From assembly GCF_011734195.1 (NCBI RefSeq), contig NZ_JAANTH010000002.1:806001-870000 (forward strand): 64,000 nt of DNA, read 5' to 3'. Positions within the stretch are counted from its first letter, which is position 1. Every line of letters begins with the position of its first letter. Source of the stretch: Halobacterium sp. R2-5. Its GTDB lineage: Archaea; Halobacteriota; Halobacteria; Halobacteriales; Halobacteriaceae. The translations under genes and the position numbers were made by a program. The notes beneath the pieces are model-generated. The model had not been told where the DNA came from, searched no databases, and saw only the letters and a list, made by a program, of their open reading frames with translations. This document shows, piece by piece, positions 34,047-42,330 of this stretch.

Positions 34047-34672
34047 GTCTCCCCGACGGCGTCGAGCGCCGGGAGTTCGAGGGCGACGAGGCGCTCGCGA
34101 CGCGGGGGGAGCCGGTGTACGGCGAGCCGGTAGTCGACGGCTGGCGGCGCTGGGAGCCCCACCGCTCGAAGCTCGGCGCGACGCTCGAAGCCGGCCTCGA
34201 CACGGGGCTGGCGGGCGGTGACGGCGTGCTCTACCTCGGCGCGGCGAACGGCACGACGGTGAGCCACGTCGCCGACTTCGCGGGACCGACGTACGCCGTC
34301 GAGTTCGCGCCGCGGCCGGTCCGCGACCTGCTCGACGTCGCCGAAGTCCGGCCGAACCTCTTCCCGCTGCTGAAGGACGCGCGCAAGCCCGAGACGTACG
34401 CGCACGTCGTCGAGAGCGGCTTGGACGCCATCGTGCAGGACGTGGCGACGCGCGGGCAGGCCGACGTGGCGCTCGCGAACCGCGAGTTCCTGCGCGGGGA
34501 CGGCCGGTTTGTGGGTGCGATCAAGGCGCGCAGCGAGGACGTCACGCGCGAGCCGGCGGCCGTCTTCGAGGACGTGCTGGAGCGACTGCGCGAGGGGTAC
34601 GAGGTGCTGGAGACGGCGCGGCTGGAGCCGTACCACGACGACCACCTCGCCGTGGTCGCGACGCCGAAATAG
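34043..34672 (+). CDS. flpA: Fibrillarin-like rRNA/tRNA 2'-O-methyltransferase
   Basis: A 209-residue Rossmann methyltransferase. The SAM-binding motif [16 protein letters not shown] sits near residues 64-79, YAVEFAPRP near 85, and [14 protein letters not shown] near 130. The final [11 protein letters not shown] stretch is characteristic of fibrillarin. It methylates riboses at sites selected by box C/D guide RNAs and works with the Nop5 protein encoded just upstream with a 4-base overlap. Confidence 0.96.
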   Translation: MSLPDGVERREFEGDEALATRGEPVYGEPVVDGWRRWEPHRSKLGATLEAGLDTGLAGGDGVLYLGAANGTTVSHVADFAGPTYAVEFAPRPVRDLLDVAEVRPNLFPLLKDARKPETYAHVVESGLDAIVQDVATRGQADVALANREFLRGDGRFVGAIKARSEDVTREPAAVFEDVLERLREGYEVLETARLEPYHDDHLAVVATPK

Positions 34673-34770
34673 GCGCGATAGGTTCGATCGACGGCCGGCT
34701 CCCGAGACCCCCGGGAAGTCCGCCGACTTCCAGAACTATTTACGGCCGCCGCGGGAAACTCCCGCCAGCA

Positions 34771-35877
34771 ATGGACGTGGGCTCGCGGGAGGCGTTCACG
34801 GAACTGGGGACGCTCGGCGTCGAGGAGGAGTTCTTCGTCGTCGACGACGCGGGCGTCCCGACTGCGGGGACCGACGAGCTGGTCTACGAGGCGGAGCCGC
34901 CCGAACTCCTGGAGGGCCGCCTCGACCACGAGCTGTTCAAGTTCGTCGTGGAGACGCAGACGCCGAAGCTCGACGGTCCCGGGGACGCCGCCGAGGCGGT
35001 CCGCGACGTGCGCGCGGCGCTGGTCGCGCACGCCGAAGCCAACGGCTACCGCATCGCCGCGGCGGGCCTCCACCCGGGGGCGCGCTGGCGCGAACACGAG
35101 CACGCCGAGAAGCCGCGGTACCGCTCCCAGCTGGAGCGTATCCAGTACCCACAGCACCGGAACACGACCGCCGGCCTGCACGTCCACGTCGGCGTCGACG
35201 ACGCGGACAAGGCCGTGTGGGTGGCGAACCAGCTGCGCTGGCACGTGCCCGTGATGCTGGCGCTGTCGGCGAACTCGCCGTTCTGGAACGGCTTCGACAC
35301 GGGGCTGGCGTCGGCGCGCGCGAAAATCTTCGAAGGACTGCCCAACACGGGGATTCCGACGGCGTTCGACTCCTACGAGGCGTTCGACCGCTTCGAGCGC
35401 CTGATGGTGGAGAACGGCGCCATCGAGGACCGCGGCGAACTCTGGTACGACGTCCGCCCGCACTCCGGGCACGGCACCGTGGAGGTCCGCGCGCCGGACG
35501 GCCAGGCCGACCCGGCGACGGTGCTGGCGTTCGTGGAGTACACGCACGCGCTCGTCGTCGACTACGCGGAGCGCTACGAGGACGCCGCCGACCCCGCGGC
35601 GGGCGTCTTCGGCGGCGGGGACGCGACGGGCCCGCTCCGCCGGGAAGTCTTGGACGAGAACAAGTGGCGGGCGATGCGGCGCGGCCACGACGCGTCGTTC
35701 GTCCTGCGGGACGCCGCCGGCGAGGTGTCGCTGGGCGAGGCGGTCGACCGGGAGTGCGAGCGCCTCGGCGTCTCGGGCATCCGAGACGTCTACGACGCGG
35801 AGTCGGGCGCGGCCGCCCAGCGCCGCCGCCTCGACGAAGACGGGGAGCGCGCGCTCTACGAGTCGCTGGTGCTCTGA
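34771..35877 (+). CDS. gshA: Glutamate--cysteine ligase (gamma-glutamylcysteine synthetase)
   Basis: A 368-residue GCS2-family ligase: [11 protein letters not shown] at about 14-24, the VETQTP region near 58, [10 protein letters not shown] near 93, [11 protein letters not shown] near 131 and [17 protein letters not shown] near 225. Haloarchaea make gamma-glutamylcysteine in place of glutathione as the main low-mass thiol, so this enzyme underpins thiol redox balance; the glutaredoxin at 3120 may use its product. Length agrees with the characterised Haloferax enzyme class. It is monocistronic. Confidence 0.93.
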   Translation: MDVGSREAFTELGTLGVEEEFFVVDDAGVPTAGTDELVYEAEPPELLEGRLDHELFKFVVETQTPKLDGPGDAAEAVRDVRAALVAHAEANGYRIAAAGLHPGARWREHEHAEKPRYRSQLERIQYPQHRNTTAGLHVHVGVDDADKAVWVANQLRWHVPVMLALSANSPFWNGFDTGLASARAKIFEGLPNTGIPTAFDSYEAFDRFERLMVENGAIEDRGELWYDVRPHSGHGTVEVRAPDGQADPATVLAFVEYTHALVVDYAERYEDAADPAAGVFGGGDATGPLRREVLDENKWRAMRRGHDASFVLRDAAGEVSLGEAVDRECERLGVSGIRDVYDAESGAAAQRRRLDEDGERALYESLVL

Positions 35878-35953
35878 GGCAGAACCGGGTGAGACCGCGG
35901 GGTGCGAAGCCTTTTTCACCCGTTCCGCGCTTTTGACCTGAACGAGACGACGC

Positions 35954-36448
35954 ATGTCAGAGGACACAACCGACGACGTCGAGGGGGACGACCAGTCACC
36001 GCGGGAGCGACTCGGGGAGGAGAAAGAGCGCGCGGTCGCCGGCTTCGACCAGGGCGTCGTCGACATACTCTCGTGGGTGCTCGACACGGAGACGCGGGCG
36101 CGCATCTTCGTCTACCTGCGCCAGCACCCGTGGAGCACCAGCGAGGAAGTCGCCGACGGCACCGGCCTCTACCCCTCGACCGTGCGGGAGGCGCTCGCCG
36201 AGCTCGCCGACGAGGACGTCGTCGAGCGCCGGAAGCGCCAGAGCGAGGGCGCCGGCAACAACCCCTACGAGTACACCGCCATCGCGCCGAGCGAGCTCGT
36301 CGGCGGCGTCGTCGGGCGCGTCCAGGACGAACTGAACACCGTGTTCAACCTCGACGCCCACCTCGGCGACGACAGCGAGCCCGAGAACACCGACCAGCCG
36401 GTCCGCATCGAAGTCGAGGAAGCCGACGACGGCGGCGACGAGCGGTAG
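35954..36448 (+). CDS. Winged-helix transcriptional regulator
   Basis: A 164-residue protein. An acidic N-terminal tail of about 30 residues precedes a wHTH domain (LDTETRARIFVYLRQHPWSTSEEVADGTGLYPSTVREAL, with the recognition helix in the last third), then a wing with basic ERRKRQ and an acidic C-terminus. Haloarchaeal relatives are single-gene regulators of unknown target. TTTTTCACC about 40 bases before the ATG may be part of its promoter. It is followed by coaD after 46 bases. Confidence 0.85.
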   Translation: MSEDTTDDVEGDDQSPRERLGEEKERAVAGFDQGVVDILSWVLDTETRARIFVYLRQHPWSTSEEVADGTGLYPSTVREALAELADEDVVERRKRQSEGAGNNPYEYTAIAPSELVGGVVGRVQDELNTVFNLDAHLGDDSEPENTDQPVRIEVEEADDGGDER

Positions 36449-36494
36449 GTCACGAATCCAAACTGGTAAACGCCAAGCGCGCCTCCGCTGGCGT

Positions 36495-36962
36495 ATGAAC
36501 GTCGCCCTCGGTGGGACGTTCGACCCGATCCACGACGGCCACCGGAAGCTCTTCGAGCGCGCGTTCGAACTCGGTGACGTCACGGTCGGGTTGACCAGCG
36601 ACGAACTCGCCGCACAGACCCGCAGCGTCGACCGCGAGGTCAGGCCGTTCGAGGCCCGCGAGCGCGACCTGGAGGACGAGCTCGCGGCTATCGCAGAGGG
36701 CTACGGCAGCGAGTTCGAGGTCCGGAAGCTGGAGGAGCCCACCGGCATCGCCACGGAACCCAAATTCGACGTGCTCGTGGTCTCGCCCGAGACGAAGGCG
36801 ACCGGCGAGCGCATCAACGACATCCGCGCCGAGCGCGGCGTCGACCCCCTCGACATCGAGGTCGTCGACCACGTCCGCGCCGACGACGGCGACATCATCT
36901 CCTCGACGCGCATCGTCAACGGCGAAATCGACGAGCACGGCAACCTCGTCGAGAGCGACTGA
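36495..36962 (+). CDS. coaD: Phosphopantetheine adenylyltransferase (archaeal CoaD)
   Basis: A 155-residue nucleotidyltransferase. The HxGH motif is HDGH at residues 13-16 after GGTFDP; the ISSTRI motif lies near 135. The enzyme joins ATP and 4'-phosphopantetheine to give dephospho-CoA, the penultimate step of coenzyme A synthesis. Archaeal CoaD is a distinct short branch from bacterial CoaD. Its stop lies 3 bases from the converging TFB-like gene. Confidence 0.93.
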   Translation: MNVALGGTFDPIHDGHRKLFERAFELGDVTVGLTSDELAAQTRSVDREVRPFEARERDLEDELAAIAEGYGSEFEVRKLEEPTGIATEPKFDVLVVSPETKATGERINDIRAERGVDPLDIEVVDHVRADDGDIISSTRIVNGEIDEHGNLVESD

Positions 36963-36965
36963 GTG

Positions 36966-37274
36966 CTACCACGTCGGCGGCTCGAAGCCCGCCTCGTCGA
37001 GTAAGTCCTTCCAGCGCTGCTGGATGGCGAGCCGGGAGACGCCGGCGGCGTCCGCGACCGCGGTCTGGGAGCGCTGGTCGCCCGCGATGAGCGCGCCCGC
37101 GTAGGCGCTCGCGGCGACCGCCGCGGGCTTCGAGCGCTCGTCGGTGGGGACCGCGGACAGGAAGAGGTCTTTCGCGGTGGTCCGCGCCTCGGCGTCGAGG
37201 TCGAGCGCGTCAGCCACGCCGTCGAGGGTCTCCAGCCACTGTTGCTGGTCCAGCTCGTCGCCCGCGCGGTACAT
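36966..37274 (-). CDS. Single-cyclin-repeat TFB-like protein
   Basis: A 102-residue protein equal to one cyclin fold of TFIIB/TFB: ARTTAKDLFLSAV, KPAAVAASAYAGALIAG, SQTAVADAAGVSRLAIQQRWKDLL. The last portion is the helix-turn-helix that in TFB's second repeat reads the BRE element. The zinc ribbon, B-finger and first repeat are absent, so it cannot recruit polymerase as TFB does. It may modulate TBP-promoter complexes or be a regulator derived from TFB. ATG at 37274; no in-frame extension has coding bias. Confidence 0.8.
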   Translation of the reverse strand: MYRAGDELDQQQWLETLDGVADALDLDAEARTTAKDLFLSAVPTDERSKPAAVAASAYAGALIAGDQRSQTAVADAAGVSRLAIQQRWKDLLDEAGFEPPTW

Positions 37275-37400
37275 ACCCGTACGTTCGGCGCGCCGCACGT
37301 AAACCTTCGGCGGGCCCCGGAGGAACTCGCGCAAATTCGCGTGAATCCGGCGCGACGGTGTCGACGCTTCAAGGCCGGACGGGCCCTCGAGTCGCGTGCT

Positions 37401-37817
37401 ATGACACCGCTGACGCTCGCAGTCGTGCTCGTGGAACTGCTCGGTGTAGCCGGACCGCCCGCGCAGGCGTCCCCGCTCGGGGACTCGATTATCGTGTTCG
37501 CGGGGAGCCTGCTGGTCGGCGGCGTCGCCATCCACGTCGCCGCGAGCTACGTCGCCGGCGCGGGAGAGTACGGGGACGCCGTCATCACCGCGCTGCTGGG
37601 CGCGGTCGTGTGGGCGCTCCTCGACGGCGTGCCGCTGGTCGGCGGCCTGCTCGCGCTCGTCGCGTGGGTCGGCGTCATCAAGTGGCGCTACCCCGTCGGC
37701 TGGACGCGCGCGGCCATCATCGGCGTCGCCGCGTGGGCCGTCGCGACCGTCGTGCTCGCGGCGCTCGCGCTCCTCGGCGTCGGGTCGCTGAACGCGCTCG
37801 GCGTCCCCGGGACGTAA
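37401..37817 (+). CDS. Small multi-spanning membrane protein
   Basis: A 138-residue protein with about four membrane helices (MTPLTLAVVLVELLGV, IIVFAGSLLVGGVAI, a middle pair around VWALLDGVPLVGGLLALVAWVGV, and the C-terminal AIIGVAAWAVATVVLAAL). No catalytic residues stand out. The ATG at 37401 precedes the first helix; the longer frame upstream is antisense to the TFB-like gene region. It ends 39 bases before a tRNA gene. Function unknown. Confidence 0.75.
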   Translation: MTPLTLAVVLVELLGVAGPPAQASPLGDSIIVFAGSLLVGGVAIHVAASYVAGAGEYGDAVITALLGAVVWALLDGVPLVGGLLALVAWVGVIKWRYPVGWTRAAIIGVAAWAVATVVLAALALLGVGSLNALGVPGT

Positions 37818-37856
37818 CGCAATTCTCATTTGCCTGCCTCGGGTACGTCGGAGTGC

Positions 37857-37940
37857 GCGCGGGTAGCCAAGCCAGGAAACGGCGCAGCGCTTAGGACGCT
37901 GTCCCGTAGGGGTCCGCCGGTTCAAATCCGGTCCCGCGCA
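37857..37940 (+). tRNA. tRNA-Leu (anticodon UAG)
   Basis: A class II tRNA of 84 bases. The acceptor arms GCGCGGG and CCCGCGC pair fully with discriminator A; the anticodon stem CAGCG/CGCTG encloses CTTAGGA, giving anticodon TAG for codon CUA (and CUG by wobble). A long variable arm (TCCCGTAGGGGT) and T arm GCCGG-TTCAAAT-CCGGT follow. CCA is not encoded. No intron. Copies of its 3' end follow in the next 340 bases. Confidence 0.95.
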
Positions 37941-37946
37941 CGTACC

Positions 37947-38007
37947 TTTTTGCGCCTCGGGTGTCCTCGCTCACTGCGTTCGCTGCGGGCACCGCTCGGC
38001 GCAAAAA
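37947..38007. repeat. Inverted repeat after tRNA-Leu
   Basis: TTTTTGCGCC at 37947-37956 is matched exactly by GGCGCAAAAA at 37998-38007. The left T-run immediately after the tRNA probably acts as its terminator. The pair may also mark ends of a small inserted piece. Confidence 0.55.
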
Positions 38008-38023
38008 TCTACGCTAAAAAGGC

Positions 38024-38050
38024 TGAACGCTCGGCTTCGCCTCGCGTTCA
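38024..38050. repeat. Hairpin
   Basis: TGAACGC at 38024-38030 pairs exactly with GCGTTCA at 38044-38050 around a 13-base GC-rich loop. No function assigned. Confidence 0.45.
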
Positions 38051-38124
38051 GTGAATCGCGCTCACTGCGTTCGCGCGAATGCTCAACCGCTCTCCTTCTG
38101 AGGTGAGCGAGCAATTCTCGCAAC

Positions 38125-38147
38125 GGTTCAAATCCGGTCCCGGGCAC
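38125..38147 (+). repeat. tRNA-Leu 3'-end copy (att-like)
   Basis: The 23 bases GGTTCAAATCCGGTCCC plus GGGCAC match the tRNA-Leu end (37919-37941) at 22 of 23 positions. No tRNA body precedes it. This is what remains when an element that integrated at the tRNA 3' end duplicates that end and later decays. Confidence 0.65.
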
Positions 38148-38190
38148 TGACTGAGTTTTCGAGCGCAGCGAGAAAACGAAGAAAGGAGCA

Positions 38191-38206
38191 GGACCGATTT
38201 GAACCC
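38191..38206 (-). repeat. Degenerate inverted tRNA 3'-end copy
   Basis: GGACCGATTTGAACCC reads on the minus strand as GGGTTCAAATCGGTCC, a T-loop-like sequence one base shorter than the tRNA-Leu motif. It may come from a different tRNA or a decayed copy in opposite orientation. Confidence 0.4.
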
Positions 38207-38261
38207 GAGGAGTCGCGGCCCGGGAAGCGACCGGAGGGAGCGACCCGGAACGTCTCCGCTC

Positions 38262-38277
38262 GGTTCAAATCCGGTCC
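38262..38277 (+). repeat. tRNA T-arm copy (att-like)
   Basis: GGTTCAAATCCGGTCC is identical to tRNA-Leu 37919-37934; the bases after it (TCCCG) differ. No cloverleaf precedes it, so it is a fragment and not a tRNA gene. Confidence 0.55.
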
Positions 38278-38367
38278 TCCCGTGATACCACCCCGTTCCA
38301 CTTTCACTCCGGTTGGGTCGCCTTTTTGCGACTACGGGCCGTGGAGTCTGTACGCGCGCTCCAGACC

Positions 38368-38517
38368 ATGTCGTCTAAAACCCAGTTACTCGGCGTTTGC
38401 CCGGAGTGTGACGCAGACATACCCCCGGGGGCGGTGCTCGTGGAGTACGAGCGGAACGGCCAGCGGGTGGCGTACGCGGAGTGCCCGGACTGCGTGGAGC
38501 CGGTCCGTCCGAAGTAG
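38368..38517 (+). CDS. 49-residue zinc-ribbon protein
   Basis: A tiny protein with two CxxC knuckles, CPEC near residue 11 and CPDC near residue 39, spaced to bind one zinc. Between them are beta strands (AVLVEYERNGQRVAYA). Start ATG at 38368 gives MSSKTQ, preceded by a TTTTTGCGACTACG stretch. It stands alone before the TetR regulator. Function unknown; many haloarchaeal zinc micro-proteins look like this. Confidence 0.7.
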   Translation: MSSKTQLLGVCPECDADIPPGAVLVEYERNGQRVAYAECPDCVEPVRPK

Positions 38518-38569
38518 GCGCTTTTCGAGGTTCTACCGGAGGACGCGTTCGGCGTTCCGAACGCTTTTG

Positions 38570-38583
38570 ACTGACTGGTCAGT
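38570..38583. promoter_or_regulatory. Palindromic TetR-type operator
   Basis: ACTGAC-TG-GTCAGT is a perfect dyad with a 2-base centre, 20 bases before the ATG of the TetR-family gene at 38604. A TTTTGACTGAC segment overlaps it and is the best TATA-region candidate, so repressor binding there would block transcription of the regulator and the downstream exporter. Confidence 0.7.
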
Positions 38584-38603
38584 AAGTTCTCGTAACGACC
38601 AGC

Positions 38604-39197
38604 ATGGGAGAGCCAACTGACGAGATTCTGGAGGCGACGTATCGCGCGCTCTGCGAGCACGGGTTCGCGGACCTCACCGTGCAGGACATCGCGGACCACT
38701 CCGAGAAGAGCAAGGCGACGATTCACTACCACTACGACAGCAAGCACGACCTCTTCACGGCGTTCCTGGAGTACCTCTACGACGACTACACCGAGCACGT
38801 CGATGCCGTCGACGGCGACACCCATCGCGAGCGCCTGCTCGCGCTCGTGGAGTTCTCGCTGGCGGAGGGCGGCGACGTCCCCGGCATCGACTTCCGGACG
38901 GCGATGCTCGAAATCAAGGCCCAGGCGCCCTACGACGACGCGTTCCGCGAGCAGCTCACGCGCTTCGACCGCTACCTCGCAGACCGCATCCGCGAGGTGA
39001 TCGAAGCGGGCGTCGACGCCGGCGAGTTCCGCGAGGACGTCGACCCGGAGACCACCGCGGAGTTCCTCCTGACGACCATCAAGGGCGCGTACACGCGCCA
39101 CGTCTCCGTCGACCACCCGCTGGATAGGATCCGGGAGACGCTCGCCGAGTACGTCGAGACGCGGCTCGTCGCGGACCGAGCAGAGGTGGACGCCTGA
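38604..39197 (+). CDS. TetR/AcrR-family transcriptional repressor
   Basis: A 197-residue protein. The N-terminal HTH reads EILEATYRALCEHGFADLTVQDIADHSEKSKATIHYHYDSK in its first 50 residues, with the classic YHYDSKHDLF TetR ending. The rest is a helical ligand-binding and dimerisation domain. Its ATG is behind a perfect 14-base palindrome, pointing to autorepression. The stop overlaps the start of the MATE exporter gene by one base, so the pair form a typical drug-responsive unit: ligand releases repressor and induces efflux. Confidence 0.93.
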   Translation: MGEPTDEILEATYRALCEHGFADLTVQDIADHSEKSKATIHYHYDSKHDLFTAFLEYLYDDYTEHVDAVDGDTHRERLLALVEFSLAEGGDVPGIDFRTAMLEIKAQAPYDDAFREQLTRFDRYLADRIREVIEAGVDAGEFREDVDPETTAEFLLTTIKGAYTRHVSVDHPLDRIRETLAEYVETRLVADRAEVDA

Positions 39198-40636
39198 TGG
39201 GGCTGCGGAGCCGACTCGACGCGGTGTTCAAGGGCCCCGAGCAGTTCGATTTGACGTCCGGCGGCGTCGGGAAGCCGCTGTTCTTCCTGGCGCTGCCCAT
39301 CGTCGTGACGAACCTCTTCCAGACCGCGTACAACCTCGCGGACACGTTCTGGCTCGGCCAGTACAGCACGGACTCGCTCGCCGCCATCAGCTTCGGGTTC
39401 CCGCTGGTCTTCCTGCTCATTTCCCTCGGGATGGGCGTCTCGGTCGCGGGGAGCGTGCTCGTCGCCCAGCACACGGGCGCGGGCGAAGAGCGCGAGACGG
39501 AGTACGCGGCCTCCCAGACGGTGACGTTCGCAGCCATCGCGTCTCTCCTCCTCGGCGGCGTCGGCTACGTCTTCGTCGAGGACCTGCTCCGCCTGCTCGG
39601 CGCGTCGACGGACGTCCTCCCGCTGGCCACCAGCTACCTCGAAGTCATCACGCTCGGGCTGGTGTTCATGTTCGGGTTCTTCGTGTTCATCGCGCTGATG
39701 CGGGGGTACGGCGACACCATCACGCCGATGCTCGTGATGTTCGGCTCCGTCGTCCTCAACATCGTCATCGACCCGTTCCTCATCTTCGGGTGGTGGGTGT
39801 TCCCCGAGATGGGGATTCGGGGCGCGGCCGTCGCGACGGTGTTCTCGCGGGCGCTCGCGCTCGTCGTCGGCCTCGCCATCATGTTCGAGGGGTCCCGTGG
39901 CGTCCAGATCAACATCCGCGACATGACCCCGGACCTCGGGTACCTGCGGCGGCTCGCGCGCATCGGCCTCCCGGCGACCGTCGAGGGAACGGGGCGCGCG
40001 CTCTCGATGAACCTCCTGCTGGTGGTCGTGGCGCTGTTCCCGGACACCGTGGTCGCGGCGTACGGCATCGGCACGCGGGTGTTCTCGGTCGTCTTCCTGC
40101 CCGCCATCGCGGTGGCGCGCGGCGTGGAGACGATGACCGGCCAGAACATCGGCGCCGGCGAGCCCGACCGCGCGGAGGCCGCCGCCGCGCTCGCCGCGAA
40201 AGTGCTGTTCGGCGTGCTCTCCGTGCTCGGCGTCGTCGTCTTCGTCGCGCCGGAGCCCATCGTCTCGGTGTTCGTCGGCGCCGGCCAGGAGAACGCCGAC
40301 CAGGTGGTCTCCGTGGGCGCGGAGTTCCTGCGGTACGTCGCGCTCACGTTCGGGTTCATCGGCATCATGCGGGCGTACACCGGGAGCTTCCGGGGCGCCG
40401 GCAAGACGCTCACCGCGGCCGCCATCTCCGTGCTGATGCTCGGCGTCGTCCGGCTCCCGGTCGCGTGGTTCTCCGCGCAGGCCGTCGGCGAGACCGGCAT
40501 CTGGGTGGCGTTCGCGGTCTCGAACGTGATCGGTGCGGTCGTCGCGTACGCGTGGTACCAGCGCGGCACGTGGCGGGACGCCGACCTCACGGACTCCGAG
40601 ACCGTCGGTGCGGACGCCGCGGCGACCGACGACTGA
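39197..40636 (+). CDS. MATE-family efflux transporter
   Basis: A 479-residue transporter with 12 expected helices in two similar halves. LTSGGVGKPLFFLALPIVVTN starts helix 1, and the LADTFWLGQYSTDSLAAIS motif is the MATE/DinF-type helix 1-2 region; the second half has GTRVFSVVFLPAIAVARGVE and GQNIGAGEPDRA. It exports cationic or hydrophobic compounds using sodium or protons. One-base overlap with the TetR gene implies shared control. The short N-terminus before helix 1 supports the start. Confidence 0.92.
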   Translation: MGLRSRLDAVFKGPEQFDLTSGGVGKPLFFLALPIVVTNLFQTAYNLADTFWLGQYSTDSLAAISFGFPLVFLLISLGMGVSVAGSVLVAQHTGAGEERETEYAASQTVTFAAIASLLLGGVGYVFVEDLLRLLGASTDVLPLATSYLEVITLGLVFMFGFFVFIALMRGYGDTITPMLVMFGSVVLNIVIDPFLIFGWWVFPEMGIRGAAVATVFSRALALVVGLAIMFEGSRGVQINIRDMTPDLGYLRRLARIGLPATVEGTGRALSMNLLLVVVALFPDTVVAAYGIGTRVFSVVFLPAIAVARGVETMTGQNIGAGEPDRAEAAAALAAKVLFGVLSVLGVVVFVAPEPIVSVFVGAGQENADQVVSVGAEFLRYVALTFGFIGIMRAYTGSFRGAGKTLTAAAISVLMLGVVRLPVAWFSAQAVGETGIWVAFAVSNVIGAVVAYAWYQRGTWRDADLTDSETVGADAAATDD

Positions 40637-40739
40637 CGCCCGCAACTACTTGTGGGCACGGGCGGCCGCCGTCCGGACGGCAGAGGGCTGGCCGCCGGGC
40701 CGCTAACCTTTTTGCGCGAGGGGTGAGTCTATCCGGCAA

Positions 40740-41552
40740 ATGGCCAGGCCACCGGAACTCCTCGAGGACGTGCTCGACGGCATCGACGCGTTGCTCGTGT
40801 TCTCGCCGAGCGGGGCGTACTACGACCGCGTGAAGGACGTCGAGGGCGCGGACGTGGTGGTCGTCGCCACGGAGAACAGCGTCGGTGCGGACACGTTCGT
40901 CGAACTGCCGCTGGCGTTCGAGGACGTCAAGGAACGAATCCGGTTCGGCATCGAGGGCGCGCTCACCGAGGGCGTCGTCGACGACGGCGACGAACTCGGG
41001 TGTGCCGCGCCACTGTTCGGCGACGACGTCGACATGGTCGCGCGCACGAAAGTCGACGAGTCGCGCCACTCCGGCATCTACGACCTGTTCGCGAACTCGC
41101 GAGCGGAGCCCAGCGTCATCCGGGACGTCTTCGAAGTCGCCATCGAGCTCGGGAAGAAGGGCCAGAAGGGCAAGCCCGTCGGCGCGCTGTTCGTCGTCGG
41201 GGACGCCGGGAAGGTGATGAACAAGTCCCGGCCGCTGTCGTACAACCCCTTCGAGAAGAGCCACGTCCACGTCGGCGACCCCATCGTGAACGTGATGCTG
41301 AAGGAGTTCTCGCGGCTCGACGGCGCGTTCGTCATCAGCGACTCCGGGAAGATCGTCTCCGCGTACCGCTACCTCGAACCCGGCGCTGAGGGCACCGACA
41401 TCCCGAAGGGACTGGGCGCCCGGCACATGGCCGCCGGCGCGATTACGCGGGACACGACCGCGGTCGCCATCGTCCTCTCGGAGTCCGACGGCCTCGTCCG
41501 GGCGTTCAAGAGCGGCGAGCTCGTCCTCGAACTCGACCCCGAGGAGTACTGA
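40740..41552 (+). CDS. dacZ: Diadenylate cyclase DacZ
   Basis: A 270-residue archaeal diadenylate cyclase. The C-terminal DAC domain has DGA at residues 194-196 (LDGAFVISDSGK) and GARH at 226-229 followed by AAGAITRDTTAVAIVLSES, the two motifs that bind metal-ATP. The N-terminal portion is the archaeal-specific domain (about 1-120). It condenses two ATP to cyclic di-AMP, which in Haloferax controls osmotic homeostasis and must be kept in balance. The next gene, an MscS-like channel, starts one base after its stop. Confidence 0.94.
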   Translation: MARPPELLEDVLDGIDALLVFSPSGAYYDRVKDVEGADVVVVATENSVGADTFVELPLAFEDVKERIRFGIEGALTEGVVDDGDELGCAAPLFGDDVDMVARTKVDESRHSGIYDLFANSRAEPSVIRDVFEVAIELGKKGQKGKPVGALFVVGDAGKVMNKSRPLSYNPFEKSHVHVGDPIVNVMLKEFSRLDGAFVISDSGKIVSAYRYLEPGAEGTDIPKGLGARHMAAGAITRDTTAVAIVLSESDGLVRAFKSGELVLELDPEEY

Positions 41553-41553
41553 G

Positions 41554-42330
41554 ATGCAGATAGACATCAGCCCGCTGCTCAACCCCGAGTTCCGGTACGT
41601 GCTCGCCGTCGGCGTACTGATTGCGGGGCTCGTGCTCGGCTACCTCGTCGGCCGCGTGAACGAGCGCCTGCTCGTCGCGCTGGACGTCGACGACGCCGTC
41701 GAGGGGACGAGCGTCGAGCGGATGGCCCGCGACATCGGGTTCTCGACGGTGGCGCTCGTGGCGCGGCTGACGTCGTGGATAATCTACGCGTTCGCGGTGC
41801 TGGTGGCCCTCGAGGTCGCGCGGCTCACCGTCCAGGACGCCGTCTGGTACCCCGTTGTCAGCTTCCTGCCGTCGGCCGTCGTCGCGCTCGCCGTGCTGTT
41901 CGTCGGCGTGCTCGCCGGCGACAAGGCCGAGCTGTACGTCGGCGAGCGCCTGCGCAGCGTGAAGGTGCCGGAGCTCACCGTGCTGCCGAAGGTCGTGAAG
42001 TACAGCGTGCTGTTCGTCGCGGTGCTGGTCGCGCTCTCGCAGGTGGGCGTCGCCATCGACGCGCTGCTCGTCCTCCTGCTGGCGTACGTCGGGGCGCTCA
42101 TCGTGTTCACGGCGGTGGCGACCCATCAGCTGTTGACGTCGGGCGCGGCGGGCGTCTACTTGCTGTTGCGCCAGCCGTACGGCATCGGCGACCGGGTCGC
42201 CATCGGTGAGCACGAGGGAATCGTGCAGGAAGTGGACGTGTTCGTGACGCGCATCGAGGACGAGGGCCGCGAGCTCGTGCTCCCGAACCACCTCGTGTTC
42301 CGGCGCGGCGTCGTCGTGGTGCGCGAATGA
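41554..42330 (+). CDS. MscS-like mechanosensitive channel protein
   Basis: A 258-residue membrane protein. There are about four hydrophobic helices (residues 15-35, 70-92, 100-122 and 145-185) and then a beta domain with QPYGIGDRVAIGEHEGIVQEVDVFVTRIE and LVLPNHLVFRRG, the MscS beta-domain pattern. It lacks the long C-terminal cytoplasmic vestibule, so it is shorter than classic MscS (286). One-base spacing after dacZ suggests that cyclic di-AMP and this channel act in the same osmotic response. Overlaps the next gene by 4 bases. Confidence 0.85.
   Translation: MQIDISPLLNPEFRYVLAVGVLIAGLVLGYLVGRVNERLLVALDVDDAVEGTSVERMARDIGFSTVALVARLTSWIIYAFAVLVALEVARLTVQDAVWYPVVSFLPSAVVALAVLFVGVLAGDKAELYVGERLRSVKVPELTVLPKVVKYSVLFVAVLVALSQVGVAIDALLVLLLAYVGALIVFTAVATHQLLTSGAAGVYLLLRQPYGIGDRVAIGEHEGIVQEVDVFVTRIEDEGRELVLPNHLVFRRGVVVVRE

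Larger units (their letters stand above)
37941..38367. other. Intergenic region of tRNA 3'-end copies and hairpins
   Basis: This 427-base stretch between tRNA-Leu and a zinc-ribbon gene has no coding pattern. It contains a near-copy of the tRNA 3' end at 38125-38147, a shorter one at 38262-38277, a degenerate reverse-oriented one at 38191-38206, and two clear hairpins. Such debris behind a tRNA is typical of repeated integration and loss of elements that use the tRNA as attachment site. Confidence 0.6.

Noticed and set aside
38125-38282. Possible extra tRNA genes from GGTTCAAATCC motifs
   Set aside because: Only T-arm/acceptor ends are present; no cloverleaf can be formed upstream of either copy.
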